Of a stretch of 64,000 bases of DNA, positions 10,530 to 21,170 are shown piece after piece. The position numbers and the translations under genes were made by a program. This stretch comes from Gibbula magus (taxonomy: Eukaryota; Mollusca; Gastropoda; Trochida; Trochidae). The stretch spans positions 16,083,530 to 16,147,529 of the forward strand of contig OW388302.1 in NCBI GenBank assembly GCA_936450465.1, in the 5' to 3' direction. The first letter of the stretch is position 1, and every line of letters begins with the position of its first letter. Under the pieces are notes generated by a model. That model was not told the origin of the DNA, did no database searches, and was given only the letters and a program-made list of their open reading frames with translations.

Positions 10530-11815
10530 AAACAAGCAAAAAAGTGAGCGTGGCTCATTAATACCCCCGACTGTTAAAGTTTGACATTTTTATTTTACTT
10601 AAAGAGAGAGGTGTCTGCACACTTAAGGATTGATAAGCTATGAAATGTAATTGCTAAGATTAAACTGTTTGTGAAAAGGGTAGGACAAGACTCGATCTTC
10701 ACGTAAAAAAGGTGGTTTAAGTAAAAATAGGAATAATAGTAACTTGAAAAGGTATGGGTAACATAATACACTACTGCTATTACCACTGATTTCAACTTTA
10801 TTATGGAAATTAATCCATCATAATGATTCATTCGAGTGACTTTAAACAACAGGTACATTAAAGCACACCCCTGAAGGCACAGTGAGAGATATACAGCAGT
10901 TTATGGCTGAAAGGAAAGAAAATTTAACTTTTCCCAAAATATAACCAGTGGAAATATAAAATAGTAAATCAACAAGAATACAGAAGTAGCTTTTGATTAA
11001 AGTTACATAAAAAAGAAAATGATGAAGTCAACAAATCACAACACAGAAGTAGCTTCATTCATTCTAGCTATGAATATGATTAAGTAAAAAAATATAAAAA
11101 ATCGCCAAAAATTCAAAAATTCACCAAATCGTGTTACATTTTGCAATGCACCTCTCCTTATGGTGAAGAATACATGTGCCAAATTTGAAAAGGATGAGAT
11201 GAATAGTTTTACTGTAATCGATCGGACAAAAAATTGCTCAGAATTTGACGAAGTTAAAAAATAAAACAATTCTCCAAAAATTCACCAATTCGGTTTAAAC
11301 TTCGCACTGCACCTCTCCTTATGGTGAAGAAGACATGTACCAAATTTGACAAGGATGAGATGAATAGTTTTTCTGTTATCGATCGGACCAAAATTCCTCA
11401 GAATTTGACTATTAAAAGTTAAAAAATTCAAAAATTCGCCAAAAATTCACCAAATCGGTTTAAACTTCGCACTGCACCTCTCCTAGTGGTGAAGAAGACA
11501 TGTACCAAATTTGACAAGGATGAGATGAATAGTTTTTCTGTTATTGATCGGACCAAAAATGCTCAGAATTTGAGTAAGTTAAAAAATAAAAAAATTCGCA
11601 AAAAAATATAAAAATTCACCAATTTAGTTTAAACTTCGCACTGCACCTCTCCTAGTGAACAAGGCATGTCCCAAATTTGAAAAGGATAAGATGAATAGTT
11701 TGTCTGTCATCGATCGGACAAAAATTGTCTTCGGACGGAAGGACGGACGGACAGAAGGACGGACGGAATCGTTGGTATTACTATATACCCCCTACCGTTG
11801 GTCGGGGGTATAACA
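10530..11815 (+). mobile_element. Satellite-bearing element, same ends as 8488-9556, different core
   Basis: The left end is AAAAAAGTGAGCGTGGCTCA then TTAATACCCCCG. Four tandem units (marked by CCTCTCC at about 11151, 11312, 11477 and 11646) have a period of 161-169 bases and contain TTTGACAAGGATGAGATGAA and ATCGATCGGAC. GGACGG tracts follow at 11733-11766. The right end is a hairpin, TATACCCCC (11784-11792) with GGGGGTATA (11804-11812), extended by an ACC/GGT inner pair. The core has no visible similarity to that of the element upstream. Confidence 0.65.
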
Positions 11816-12178
11816 AGAAAATGTTCATCTAACAGCATTTAGCATTGACATGTCATTGGCAAATCTCACTTTTAAACCGGCGTCGCTGATTGTGCAGCTG
11901 TATTCAATCACAACCAATCAGGATACGCCGTTTTTGCCAGTGAATTCAGGCTTTCTAGATCTAAAACAGAGGTAAAAATTGGAAATCTGAATGGTGTAAC
12001 CTCTGTTGGAAGAGAATGCACTCATGTATACCCCTACCTTATTCTTCACAGAAGTTAAATCCCTTAATTTGAAGATTTGCATGAAAATGACCAGCTAATA
12101 CTATTGATATTTGGTTTAAATACTAATAATGATAGATATTTTATCTAGTTATATAAAGAACTTTGTAACAATGTTTAC

Positions 12179-12274
12179 CTCAATTTGAGATATCTTCATT
12201 GTCATTGTTTTCAAAGTCATCTCATATTATTCTCCTCCAACATTAGCAGTTGTGACATCTGAAGTTGCTGCATG
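12179..12274 (-). CDS. Candidate exon, minus strand (possibly downstream of the exon at 17711-17835)
   Basis: On the minus strand a good acceptor (CCAATCTTATTACAG) precedes 12274 and a donor GTAAAC follows 12179. Entering in the phase supplied by the first exon at 17711-17835 gives the block MQQLQMSQLLMLEENNMR and then a stop. A different frame of the second half reads DDFENNDNEDISN then a stop, so a one-base indel (error, allele or decay) may separate two halves of an acidic C-terminus. The link to the upstream exon, 5.4 kb away, is inference, and other exons could intervene. No family is recognised. Confidence 0.3.
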
Positions 12275-12940
12275 CTGTAATAAGATTGGTATACACAATT
12301 AGATCAATTGAATATCATTATACAATACTTCTTTTTTTTAAATTATTTTTTTTCACATAGAGTTTTTTATTTGTAAATTTACAACATATACTTTGATTGA
12401 AAACAAAAACTTTATTAAATAACTTAATAGAACAAGAAACGCAGCGGTGATCTATTTTTAGCTCCAGGTCATTGGATTGTTATGTCGACCTTGTGTGACG
12501 CTTCCCGCAGTCAACATAACGTTTGGTCATTTTTGATGACCATCTGTTTCAGCCAATCAGAAAACAGAACACTTACGTATGTCTCAGTGTGGGGCAGGGA
12601 ATGACCCTTCAAACTCTCAGTTTATTAACAATGTAGCGAGTAACCCACCCTTGTGGCGAGCCGCGCCCATTGTTGCTGAACTTCACTGATAGCGGTCAAC
12701 TGAGGTATGCACAGGACCACGTGCCACCAAGTAGGCATCTGTTTTTACGAGCAAAAACACCTTATAGTTTTAACTTCGGCCTTTTTCACAACAACAGCCA
12801 CAGTAAAATAGACAAATTTGATACATATGTATTATACCACAAAAGACAATTGAACATGAAACTCAAGAAATTGCATTTACAACTAGTACCATTCAGATCT
12901 ATTATATTAAAAGTGTTTACAATGAGTTTTGAGTGATTTT
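12275..12940. other. Intergenic; open frame at 12670-12936 unsupported
   Basis: The 88-codon open frame has no splice or domain support. The interval includes a GC-richer stretch (12455-12700) with a CAGCCAATCAG CCAAT motif. Nothing else is recognised. Confidence 0.25.
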
Positions 12941-12944
12941 CATA

Positions 12945-13145
12945 TATCATGACCTTAACCTTTGACCTTGAAAATGAGCATGTTAAAAGAATTCCCTGGG
13001 GGAATAATTAAAATATTATTAATTTAAGTTCTTAAAATATATTTCTGCTTTCAAAATTCAATCAAAGGGTTAAAATTGGCCTAAAAGGTGCATCGATTCA
13101 GTTGATGGGAAGCGGCGTTAAACACCAACTCACTCACTCACTCAG
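12945..13145 (+). repeat. Fragments of the nuclear-receptor-motif repeat and a SINE tail
   Basis: 12945-13085 resembles the repeat at 13660-14545 (CATGACCTTAACCTTTGACC, then AATCAAAGGGTTAAAATTGG). 13108-13144 is a SINE 3' tail: AAGCGGCGTTAAACACCAAC followed by TCACTCACTCACT. Confidence 0.55.
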
Positions 13146-13332
13146 TTGATGGGGGCCATTATGCCAAACATTATAAAATTACCATTTTGGTGATAGTCGA
13201 TTGAATGGAAAACCGGACAATGCACTGCGATTGGAGCGCATCAATTAGTCAAATGTTATTTTGGAAACTTATTTACAACAGACAAAAAGACAAATTTGGG
13301 TTGATAATGTGTTATAGGTCATAACTACAGTG

Positions 13333-13492
13333 CATGTGAGGTGAGTTGGAGTTTAAAGCGGCTTAAGAGTATTTCACTTATATCGCGGCTGCTAGTATTA
13401 TTGCAGGGGAAAAATCTGTAATGCCATAGTGGCTATGCATTGCAGTGAAACCTGCAGGCATCGGCTGGAACTAGCAAAACATGGGTCGGAGG
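13333..13492 (-). mobile_element. 3' part of a tRNA-derived SINE, minus strand
   Basis: This is the reverse complement of the body and tail of the SINE at 29000-29311, including TTTAAAGCGGC, ATTTCACTTATATCGCGGC, TGCTAGTATTATTGCAGGG and CATCGGCTGGAACTAGC. The tRNA-like head is absent, so it is 5'-truncated. Confidence 0.75.
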
Positions 13493-13534
13493 TAAAAACG
13501 TGTATCGGTGGATCTGGTGAGACCTAAATTAAAA

Positions 13535-14545
13535 CTAGATTAGCGTTTGCGGGACACCGCAAAACCAGAGCAGCCCCGAAACTTAGGGTGTCGCCTTTCC
13601 CTGTTCCGCCTTCTCCACAGCAACAATAATATGATAAAATTTCTTAACAAAAAGTTTTTCATCATCAAGTTGAATCATCACTGAGATCTTGTTCTTAAAA
13701 CCTATTTCTGATTGGATCAATTGGATCAAAGGGTTAACATGGCCTTAACCAATATCTCATGACCTTGACCTTTGACATTGACCTTCAAGGTCACATAATC
13801 AATGATGACTTTTCATTGTGAACAACAATCATGTAATAATTTAAAGTGTTCATAGTTAAAATATCAAGGCATATTCACAAAAGCTTGCGACCCTGCTGTG
13901 ACCCAACTTCCCAATGCAAGGCATAACTCTTGCCAGTCTCCATTACTGGCTGATATAGGCCTTGCAGTATTTCCTTAAAAAATCTGTGTTTAGAAATCCA
14001 GGCCCGCTATGCATTTCTGGTGCAGTGATTCACTATCGTGACACAACAAAGCGAGGGAAATACCGCCAGGGTTAAATCAGCCAGTAATGCAAACTGGCAA
14101 GAGTTATGCCTTGCGTTTGGAAGTTGGCTGTGACCTTGACCATCGACAGATTTTAATTTGTAAATAGATTTGTTAATACCTTCATGGAAAAAAGTTATTT
14201 GGTGATTTCAGAACTGGTTACCACTGACCATGTCTCATGACCTTGACCTTTGACCATCAAGGTCACACTATCAGTGATCACTTTTCATTGTGTATAACAA
14301 TCAGGTAATGATTCAAAGTGTTATAGTTGAAAAAAGGCATTTTCGCAAAAGCATTCTTAAATCGTGACCTTGTGTGACCTTGACCTTTGATGGATTTTAT
14401 TGAAAACCTTTTCAAATCTCAACCATTCTCCATACTTGATATACACCAAAAAAGAGCCTAATAGCATAGAGCTTGAACTTTGACCTTCAAGGTCACACAC
14501 TCATTGATCACCCTTCATTGTGAATAACTATCCTATGGTGATTTA
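13535..14545 (+). repeat. Repeat family rich in TGACCTTTGACC, interrupted by a MITE
   Basis: The left end (AACTAGATTAGCGTTTGCGG ... CCGAAACTTAGGGTGTCGCC) and the body recur as the reverse complement at 39100-39545. The body repeats a unit containing CTCATGACCTTGACCTTTGA, TCAAGGTCACA, ACTTTTCATTGTG and AACAATCATGTAATAATTTA (near 13760, 14225 and 14470). The 223-bp MITE at 13904-14126 is inserted. No open frame of note. Confidence 0.7.
13904..14126. mobile_element. 223-bp MITE, second copy, perfect 9-bp TSD
   Basis: The ends are CAACTTCC and GGAAGTTG. It is flanked by the perfect 9-base direct repeat GCTGTGACC (13895-13903 and 14127-14135). It is the reverse orientation of the copy at 9816-10038, and both are 223 bases long. 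The target-site length fits a MULE-derived MITE. Confidence 0.9.
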
Positions 14546-14559
14546 AAGTGAAAATAGCT

Positions 14560-14720
14560 AAGATACAGCACCCTCAAATCTTTAAACGACTTTTTCTCCA
14601 AAACTATTTGAAACCGAAAGCTAAAATTTTCAGAAGAACATCTTCATAACATCTAGATTAAAGTTTGTTCATTTGGTAAAAATCACTTTTCAAATATGGG
14701 CATGGCAGGATGTTAAATCA
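14560..14720 (+). repeat. Dispersed ~160-bp repeat
   Basis: The block beginning CACCCTCAAATCTTTAAACG and containing CTCCAAAACTATTTGAAAC and AAAGTTTGTTCATTTGGTAA recurs at 49185-49325 (plus strand) and, reversed, at 19325-19460. Function unknown. Confidence 0.7.
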
Positions 14721-14732
14721 AATGTAAAAATA

Positions 14733-15332
14733 GAGGCATGATGGGCTCTGTATCTCATCAGGATTTCATTGATTTATTATCTAAGGTTGAATATCTAAGT
14801 TATCTCAAGTACCTGTTTAATAAATTGTTAACAAGCAAAAAATAGGTTTTTAGATCATGACCCCTGTGACCCACATTTGGAGTCACAGGGTCACCATTCC
14901 TACAATTAAGAATTAAGTCTCTACACAACATTTCACCTTTCTAGAGCTTTACATACTTGAGATAAAGATGAAAATAGGTTTTTGGGTCATGACCCGTAAC
15001 CTAGATTGGGGTCACAGGGTCACGAAATTTAGGATCCCCATTGGCCAAGGAGTCTGCATACAACTTTTTAGCTCTCTAGACCTTTTGGAACTGGAGAAGA
15101 AGATGAAAATAGTTTTTTAAGGTTGTGACCCCTGTGACCCCATTTGGGGTCATGGAGTCACGTTATCTACAATTTAGAATCCCCATAGGCCAAGGAGTCT
15201 GCACATGAAATTTCAGCTCTCTAGAGTTGTTTGTTCTGGAGAAGTTGAAAAAGAAAAAGTTTACAGACGGACGCCGGTCACCATGCCATGCCATAAGCCC
15301 ATCAGGCCTAAAAGGCCAGATGACCTAAATAT
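14733..15332 (+). repeat. Satellite-bearing element with both ends
   Basis: The 5' end GATGGGCTCTGTATCTCATC at 14746 and a 3' end with AAGCCCATCAGGCCTAAAAG then GCCAGATGACCTAAAT bracket about three ~140-base units of the same family as 5526-6970. Confidence 0.75.
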
Positions 15333-15544
15333 TCACCAATTTTTGGTGAAGAACATCTTTGTATGATGGAGACCACAACCTGAAAGTTTCATTTTTTACT
15401 GTGAGAAATACAGATTTTAGAGCTATTATAAAATTTAGGTTTTTCCTTCTTATCCTAGGTTGTATCAAGCCAGCATAGAGACACTGCCAGCCTATTACAT
15501 AATTTTATATAACCTTAGTTCAGAACCTTGCTTGCAGGAGTTCG

Positions 15545-15745
15545 TTTAGAGGTCATGCATTGCAACACAGGGGTTTATGTAAAGGTATATTTTTCATCTC
15601 AGAAACCAATGACCCTACAACACTCTATTTTCGAGGATATCGTCTATGTTTAGTGAATATCAATAGTTCCAAATTTCAAGTCTTTTGCATAAAAAGTAAG
15701 AAAGTTATAAATGAAAACTTTTTGTATCAAAAATCACTTATACTC
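15545..15745 (+). repeat. Dispersed repeat carrying an incidental open frame
   Basis: CATCTCAGAAACCAATGACC, GTCTATGTT, CAAATTTCAAG and AAAAGTAAGAAAGTTATAA occur in the same order at 47740-47850. The 81-codon open frame at 15560-15805 overlaps it and is probably not a gene. A GGGGTTTATGTAAAGGTATA-like block also matches 47715-47735. Confidence 0.6.
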
Positions 15746-15809
15746 AAGACTTGTTTCAATGCAATGCAATGCAAATGTAATGGTATTCTGCTAAGGTATC
15801 TATAGATTT

Positions 15810-16239
15810 AAAAGGTGTATTGTTATGTCTGTATCATAATAATAACTGTATCGCAAAGCCAGAAAGCCTATTCACTGTGGAGAGAACCTGTAATCTGAGC
15901 CACTTAATTACATTATCTTACCATGCTTCGTCCCTCCCCCTATCCCCTCCCCTGCTCTCCATTTCTCTGGTTGTGTAATTTGATACAAGCAGTGCAGGTA
16001 TTGTGACTAACTATGAATACAGACATCCAATGGCCCTTGTAACATAATTTATTATTTTTATATTGAAATGACATCTTATAGAAAGTTTTATGTAAATACA
16101 TGGGTGACAATATTTTAATTCAAGGCATTAGCAACAATGTGACTTCTTCTATTGTAGTGTGTGTTTGTTGTATAATGATTTTTTTTTTACTCTTTAGTCT
16201 TTCCCAGTATTATTTATGTATCAAAAGTTCATGAATATT
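15810..16239. other. Intergenic, nothing recognised
   Basis: AT-rich with a C-rich run (CCCTCCCCCTATCCCCTCCC) near 15930. 16196-16239 belongs to the block duplicated at 57677-57719. Confidence 0.4.
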
Positions 16240-16247
16240 ATTTCATC

Positions 16248-16598
16248 TAGGGCTTGGACGGGCAGATTTTTTCTCCCTAGATACCCGACCCCCTATTACC
16301 CTACCCTACCCGGATACATGTTTGTCGACCCTCTTTATCTAATTTGTAAAATTTTGTAATAATTTAAACAACTGGCAGGCTGAAGTATGGAGTTAAAAAG
16401 CTAAAACATAGAGATCCATGGATATTTCAAGCAATTTTCATTTTTAATGACATTTGATTTTAAGATTGTGTTGGAATCTTCATTCACATTACAATCTTGT
16501 TATGAAATAATAACAAATTAAACTGTTTATAATGAGTCACGTGATAATGACGGGTCTGGGTAATGAGATGGGTATCTGGGTTACCCGTCCCAGCCCTA
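16248..16598. mobile_element. 351-bp hAT MITE (8-bp TSD)
   Basis: The ends are TAGGGCTTGGACGGG and CCCGTCCCAGCCCTA, imperfect inverted repeats. The perfect 8-base direct repeat ATTTCATC flanks it (16240-16247 and 16599-16606). A truncated duplicate at 57720-58498 carries a second hAT MITE nested in it. Confidence 0.9.
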
Positions 16599-16605
16599 AT
16601 TTCAT

Positions 16606-17700
16606 CATAGATATTAAATATCATAAAAAGTGAGTGAGAGGTCAGTTTGTTAGTTAGCTACATAGTACTCACCCCCTGTGTATTTTGTCTCAGAGGTGCT
16701 ATTTAGCAGCACAGGCCCTCGGGTCATTGCTTTTCACACTATTAAAAAAAATATTTTAAAAAAGGTTGAGATGACCCCCCGATTTTTACGCCCTCAGAAT
16801 GTATTAGTCTAGAAAAGGCCGGACACTTGGTTTCCATAAATAAATTTCAATATTATAATATCAGTTATGAATAATTGAATTTTTCTTAATGAATTCACTA
16901 AAGTCATTTATTGATAAAGAAAATATTAACCAACAAAATTTTAAATACCCAGATAAATATAGGGATGCTTCTGTTGAAATACATTGCATAGACAATAATT
17001 TTTCCTTCCATCATCTTTCATTCTATGTCAAGAAAAGTATTTTCCATTGACATGATATTAATTTCACATATTTTTAAACATATTTGCCCAAGTTTCTAAA
17101 AATATCAAAGATAATCAATATTCTGCTGACTTTCATGCAAATATGTAAAATTCTGAGAGTCCACCCACCTTCATGTACATGTTTTTTAATTTGGAAAGCC
17201 TGAGTAATTATCTAGTAGTAGGGAAATAGCCAATTATCATGATTATAGGATTGTTCTTATTTGTTTTCTGAACTTGTTGGCATAAGAAATACAACTGATT
17301 TAGCTCCCAAAATGTCTATTTCATTTGATTACGAGTGCAAAATCTTTGGATTGTATGTTTCATCAAATTAAATCTAAAATAAAATCCAAACTAGTATTGC
17401 ATATGACAAACATTTTATAAATTACAATAGGGCATTAGGGGTCCGATTGTTTTTTTTTTTAGGCCTAGTTAGGTTGTTTGTTACATGTATGCAGATCATC
17501 TACAGTCATAGGCCAAAAGTCTGTTTACTGTGACGTAATTTCCATAGATTTCCATGTCTATTGCGAGAATAATACAGAAGCTTATTACCACGAAAACAGG
17601 TAACACGACAATTGCAGTGACAATTTCACTCATGATCATTCATGACTTTTCTAGTGCGTTTACAAACCAATTCAATGACTTGTATGGATTGTAAAATTGT
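16606..17700. other. Intergenic, no feature recognised
   Basis: AT-rich sequence without repeats that recur in this window and without convincing exons. It would be intron or 3' flank of the minus-strand gene that may begin at 17835. Confidence 0.35.
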
Positions 17701-17710
17701 CTGAATTTAC

Positions 17711-17835
17711 CTTACTTGGCTTATGAAAAGCCGATCCGAGCAGGTCCAATCATCGGCATTCGTGGAACTCGCTTCTGATTCTCCATGTTGTTCTGGTTCT
17801 CCATGTGCGTTGCTTCGCTCGGAATAATCTCCCAT
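17711..17835 (-). CDS. Probable first coding exon, minus strand
   Basis: On the minus strand an ATG at 17835-17833 opens 41 codons and two further bases before a donor AAG|GTAAAT at 17711/17710. The peptide is hydrophilic and acidic (it starts MGDYSERSNAHGEPEQHGES and ends near DDWTCSDRLFISQV). GC content and codon use differ from the AT-rich surroundings. Upstream, at 17953-17963, lies TCGCATGCGCA, one base off an NRF-1 site, followed by an ETS-like GGAAG, which fits a housekeeping-type promoter on this strand. I chose this ATG because the longer open frame overlapping it in another phase runs through the promoter-like sequence. A candidate next exon is at 12179-12274. No family is recognised. 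Confidence 0.5.
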
Positions 17836-17939
17836 GATATCCTCCAATAGTAACCATCCAAAGTTTCGAGGGCTGTATACTTTTACAACACGCGTGTAGA
17901 TCCGGAAAATAAACGCGAATCAACCGGAAACTGGTTTCT

Positions 17940-18240
17940 TGTCGAAACTCGGTCGCATGCGCACGGAAGCAGGACACCAGTCTGGTAGCGATATAGTCGA
18001 TTTGTACTTATGTTAGCTTTGGTCGCGCTATAGTCATACAATACTTATGAAATCATTAGCGCTACCGGCAAAAAAGCTATATCTTGAAAAAAACATTTTT
18101 TCTAAAAAATTAGTTGACATATCATTTTAAAATGACTCTCCTATTCAAGATCAGTAATATTTATTTCCCAAAAATATTCTTAAAAATATATAGGTCGGTA
18201 GCGCTATAGTATGGTTTTGTGGCGGTAGCGATATAGGGTA
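17940..18240 (-). promoter_or_regulatory. Likely promoter and repeated GGTAGCGNTATAG boxes
   Basis: Boxes related to GGTAGCGATATAG occur at about 17984, 18022 (GGTCGCGCTATAG), 18055-18064 (reversed, TAGCGCTACC), 18196 (GGTAGCGCTATAG) and 18222 (GGTAGCGATATAG), directly upstream of the minus-strand exon at 17711-17835. They may be regulatory boxes or the ends of a small mobile element. The NRF-1-like site is at 17953-17963. Confidence 0.35.
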
Positions 18241-18248
18241 GTTAGTTC

Positions 18249-18272
18249 TTATATATATATATATATATATAC
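18249..18272. repeat. TA dinucleotide microsatellite
   Basis: A run of about eleven TA pairs. Confidence 0.9.
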
Positions 18273-19320
18273 TGTAGGCCTATGTCCAATGTTACAATTT
18301 ATATTATTTAATTCAAAATGATCAACTTTAACTGAAACACTCTATAGGCGATTCCTGAGTGAATGCTAGGAGTCTAGCTGAACCCCCGCAGAGCACTCTG
18401 TCATCAAGACAATTATCCTTATCATCAGTTTATCTTAAAACAACATTCACACCGGCCTTGCAGGGTAGAGTCTGGGGAGAGAGGAGTGGGGTTGACATGT
18501 GGGGTCAAATTTATTCCAGCAAGTCACACTGAAATGTGATATTCTAAGCTAACCAGATCTCTACTATGAACATCAAATAGCCTTTACCACAACTGAGCCT
18601 ACGAATTGTTTATCCTTTACTTGAATCTAACATAAATATGATAGTGTGTTAGGGAGCAAGTCTACATCTTACCCTGATTCACACCATGGTGAAACTCATT
18701 TCCATCATTGGTATTTGGTATATTGTTTGGCTGAGTTTTTTTAATTCATAAATTTTGTGTGCTGTACTTAATAACATTTTTGAAAGAAGATTTGGTTTTA
18801 TATACGGTTGTTATTATTTATCTGTTTAAATGTTCATCAAATCACTTAGTTAATTGCTTTCTTGATATAACAAAATGCAAGTTGTTTAAAACAAGTGATT
18901 TAGTTTTCATGAGTGATTGGCTAGACTAGTATATCTTCGATAGATGTGGCATACAAGTGTAAGAGTAACAAAATATAGCTCCGTTTCTAAGATAAAATAA
19001 GATAGAGGTAGCACTTTAATACCCATATGGTTTAAATTACCCAGTTAATATTATATTATGAGCACAGATGCACATATCACATTTGCCTAGCAACCATTGT
19101 TTCACACGTATTTCGTCGTCTGTGACGTCACAAAATGTATGTTCAGGACGTCACTGTAGCTTGTTGTCGCATGAGAAGTGGACTGTTTCTTGACTAATTT
19201 CACGAGAATAAAAATTACAGGTTTTGCTCTCCATCATACAAATAGGCTATTCCAAAATGTTTAGCTTCCTAGCAGTTCTAGTTCCTGAAGTGAAAATTAA
19301 GGTTTCAGTTAACGCCTTCT
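18273..19320. other. Intergenic, nothing recognised
   Basis: AT-rich. Two TGACGTCA-like sites (about 19121 and 19149) occur without an evident TATA box or exon. Confidence 0.35.
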
Positions 19321-19324
19321 CATG

Positions 19325-19725
19325 CCCATATTTGAGAAGGGATTTTACAGAAATGAACAAACTTTGATCTAGATGTTATAAAGATATTATTCTGAAAATT
19401 TTAGCTTTCTGTTTGAAATAGTTTTGGAGAAGAAGTTGTTTAAAGATTTTAGGGTGAACCCCTAACACGCCAATATTTGTTTGGCGGTCAAGTTCAAGTG
19501 AACAAACTTGAGACTTCATGTCATAAAGATGTTATTCTGCAAAAACAAAATATTTTCATCTTTGTCTCCAGTATGTTGTATGCTGCCTCCTTAGCCAGTT
19601 ATTATTTTTTTTAGGCCTAATTACATTTAGTGTAGAATTGGTGACCCTGTGACCCCAAATGTGGGTCACAGAGGTCACGACCTAAAAAAGCTTTTCAACT
19701 TCTTCCAAAGTACTTTTAAAGGGAA
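19325..19725 (-). repeat. Reversed fragments of two repeat families
   Basis: 19325-19460 is the reverse complement of the 14560-14720 repeat. 19600-19720 is a reversed unit of the ~140-bp satellite (GGTGACCCTGTGACCCCAAA, then GTCACAGAGGTCACGACC). Confidence 0.6.
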
Positions 19726-21040
19726 ATTTCTTTCACCGATCTTTCGGCAGCACCCGCCATCGTGATTTCTTGACATTACGTTAAACGTTATATTTAACCC
19801 AATTTTACCAATTTTGTTTATGATATAACATATACAATGATAGAACACTCACATAGTGACTCATACCATGATACCATAAACATTAAAAATGCTGTTATGC
19901 CGAAGTGAGGAATTCCCCAGCGCCGATGAATGGCTTCAGTTCTCATTTCAGTTCTTTTTTTTAACAAATGTGCGCTTGTCTTTATCAAGTTGTGAAAAGT
20001 AAAGTAATCAAAATGTTACCTTCTTTAATATATTTCAATTTGACTGTGTTTTAAAGATAATAGAATCTCTCTGGTTTTTTTCTCAGGTAATTCGTTTATT
20101 CATATAGACAATACTTTCAACCAAACAAAACACATAAGATTATTTCGAAGCGTCAACTACTTACTAAGATATGGCCATTCAAAGTGAGTAAAATTGACCA
20201 GCTGATTATCCCAATCCTTAAACAGTCTGCCGGACCGCAGTTAGCTTTCGTTAGCGATGTGAGGCCATACACATGAAATGAATCTCTCCAATTTTCAAAT
20301 GAAAGAATTGGAACTATAGAACTTTGATCAACTCGCCATGGCCTTGTGTTGTTTGGTTTGCAATTTAAAAAATATTACTCAGGCTATAGTTCAGTCGTGT
20401 AGATTTCACCTCTTATTTAATATTTATCTAAGTTAGATCATTAACGCAACTACATCACTTATTACATATCGTTACATTGATAAAAAAAAATATGGAAAAT
20501 ATATTTTGTTATTTCGCAAATGGGCGAATGTGAAAATAAAAATTATTTAACATACCCATCATGAGTCAATGAATGAGGCGTGTTAACATCGTTATAATTT
20601 GTATGAAATGTGTAATAGATCTCTGTGATCTGACATGCGTGCCGCCGCCATATTGGGCAATGATAAGAGTTGTTTCAAAACACATTGTAGAATTACGGGT
20701 CGCATCACGTATTAAACAGTGTTGACATCTGATCTGCTGCAATTTGTAGTACGTTTTACGGGGCGTGTATATATATAATTTTGCTGTATAAGGACAACGG
20801 TTAATATCTTATTTAAGCAGTTATGTAAGGCTAATTCTAGTGGATTCCGTCAATAGACACCAAGCGACTCCTGTGTATTACGTCACAAGGCCTAGCACGC
20901 AGCATTCGCTCTTGCCTAAAGTTTTACGAGGCGTAATTGAGCGGCGTTCTAAAAAGGCCTTTTAAAAGGTGTTTATTGGTTGAATTGACATATATCAAGT
21001 GGAATCCTCGTCATCTTTGAATATGCTTGAATAAAAACCG
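19726..21040. other. Intergenic; two ATGGCGG starts without supported exons
   Basis: Two minus-strand ATGs in strong context, near 19762 (ATGGCGGGTGCTGCC) and 20655 (ATGGCGGCGGCACGC, overlapping a YY1-like CCATATTG), open only 14 and 19 codons and have weak or no donors. No other feature is seen. Confidence 0.3.
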
Positions 21041-21044
21041 AAAA

Positions 21045-21170
21045 GTGATATGGTCGAGGTTTGTGGATCTTTAATCATGTATTAACATCATATATGAGTA
21101 AACGGGAATATCTTCTTGAATTTCGTTTCAATAAAAATACCCTGATAGAACCCTCCTTTTAAGTAATTGA
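21045..21170. repeat. ~120-bp repeat, inverted partner at 48978-49095
   Basis: AAACGGGAATATCTTCTTGA, ATTTCGTTTC and GATAGAACCCTCCTTTTAA match the reverse complement of 48990-49070 in order. Type unknown. Confidence 0.6.

Noticed and set aside
19726..20660. Minus-strand first exons at ATGGCGG near 19762 and 20655
   Set aside because: The frames are 14 and 19 codons with weak or absent donors, and no downstream exon was found.
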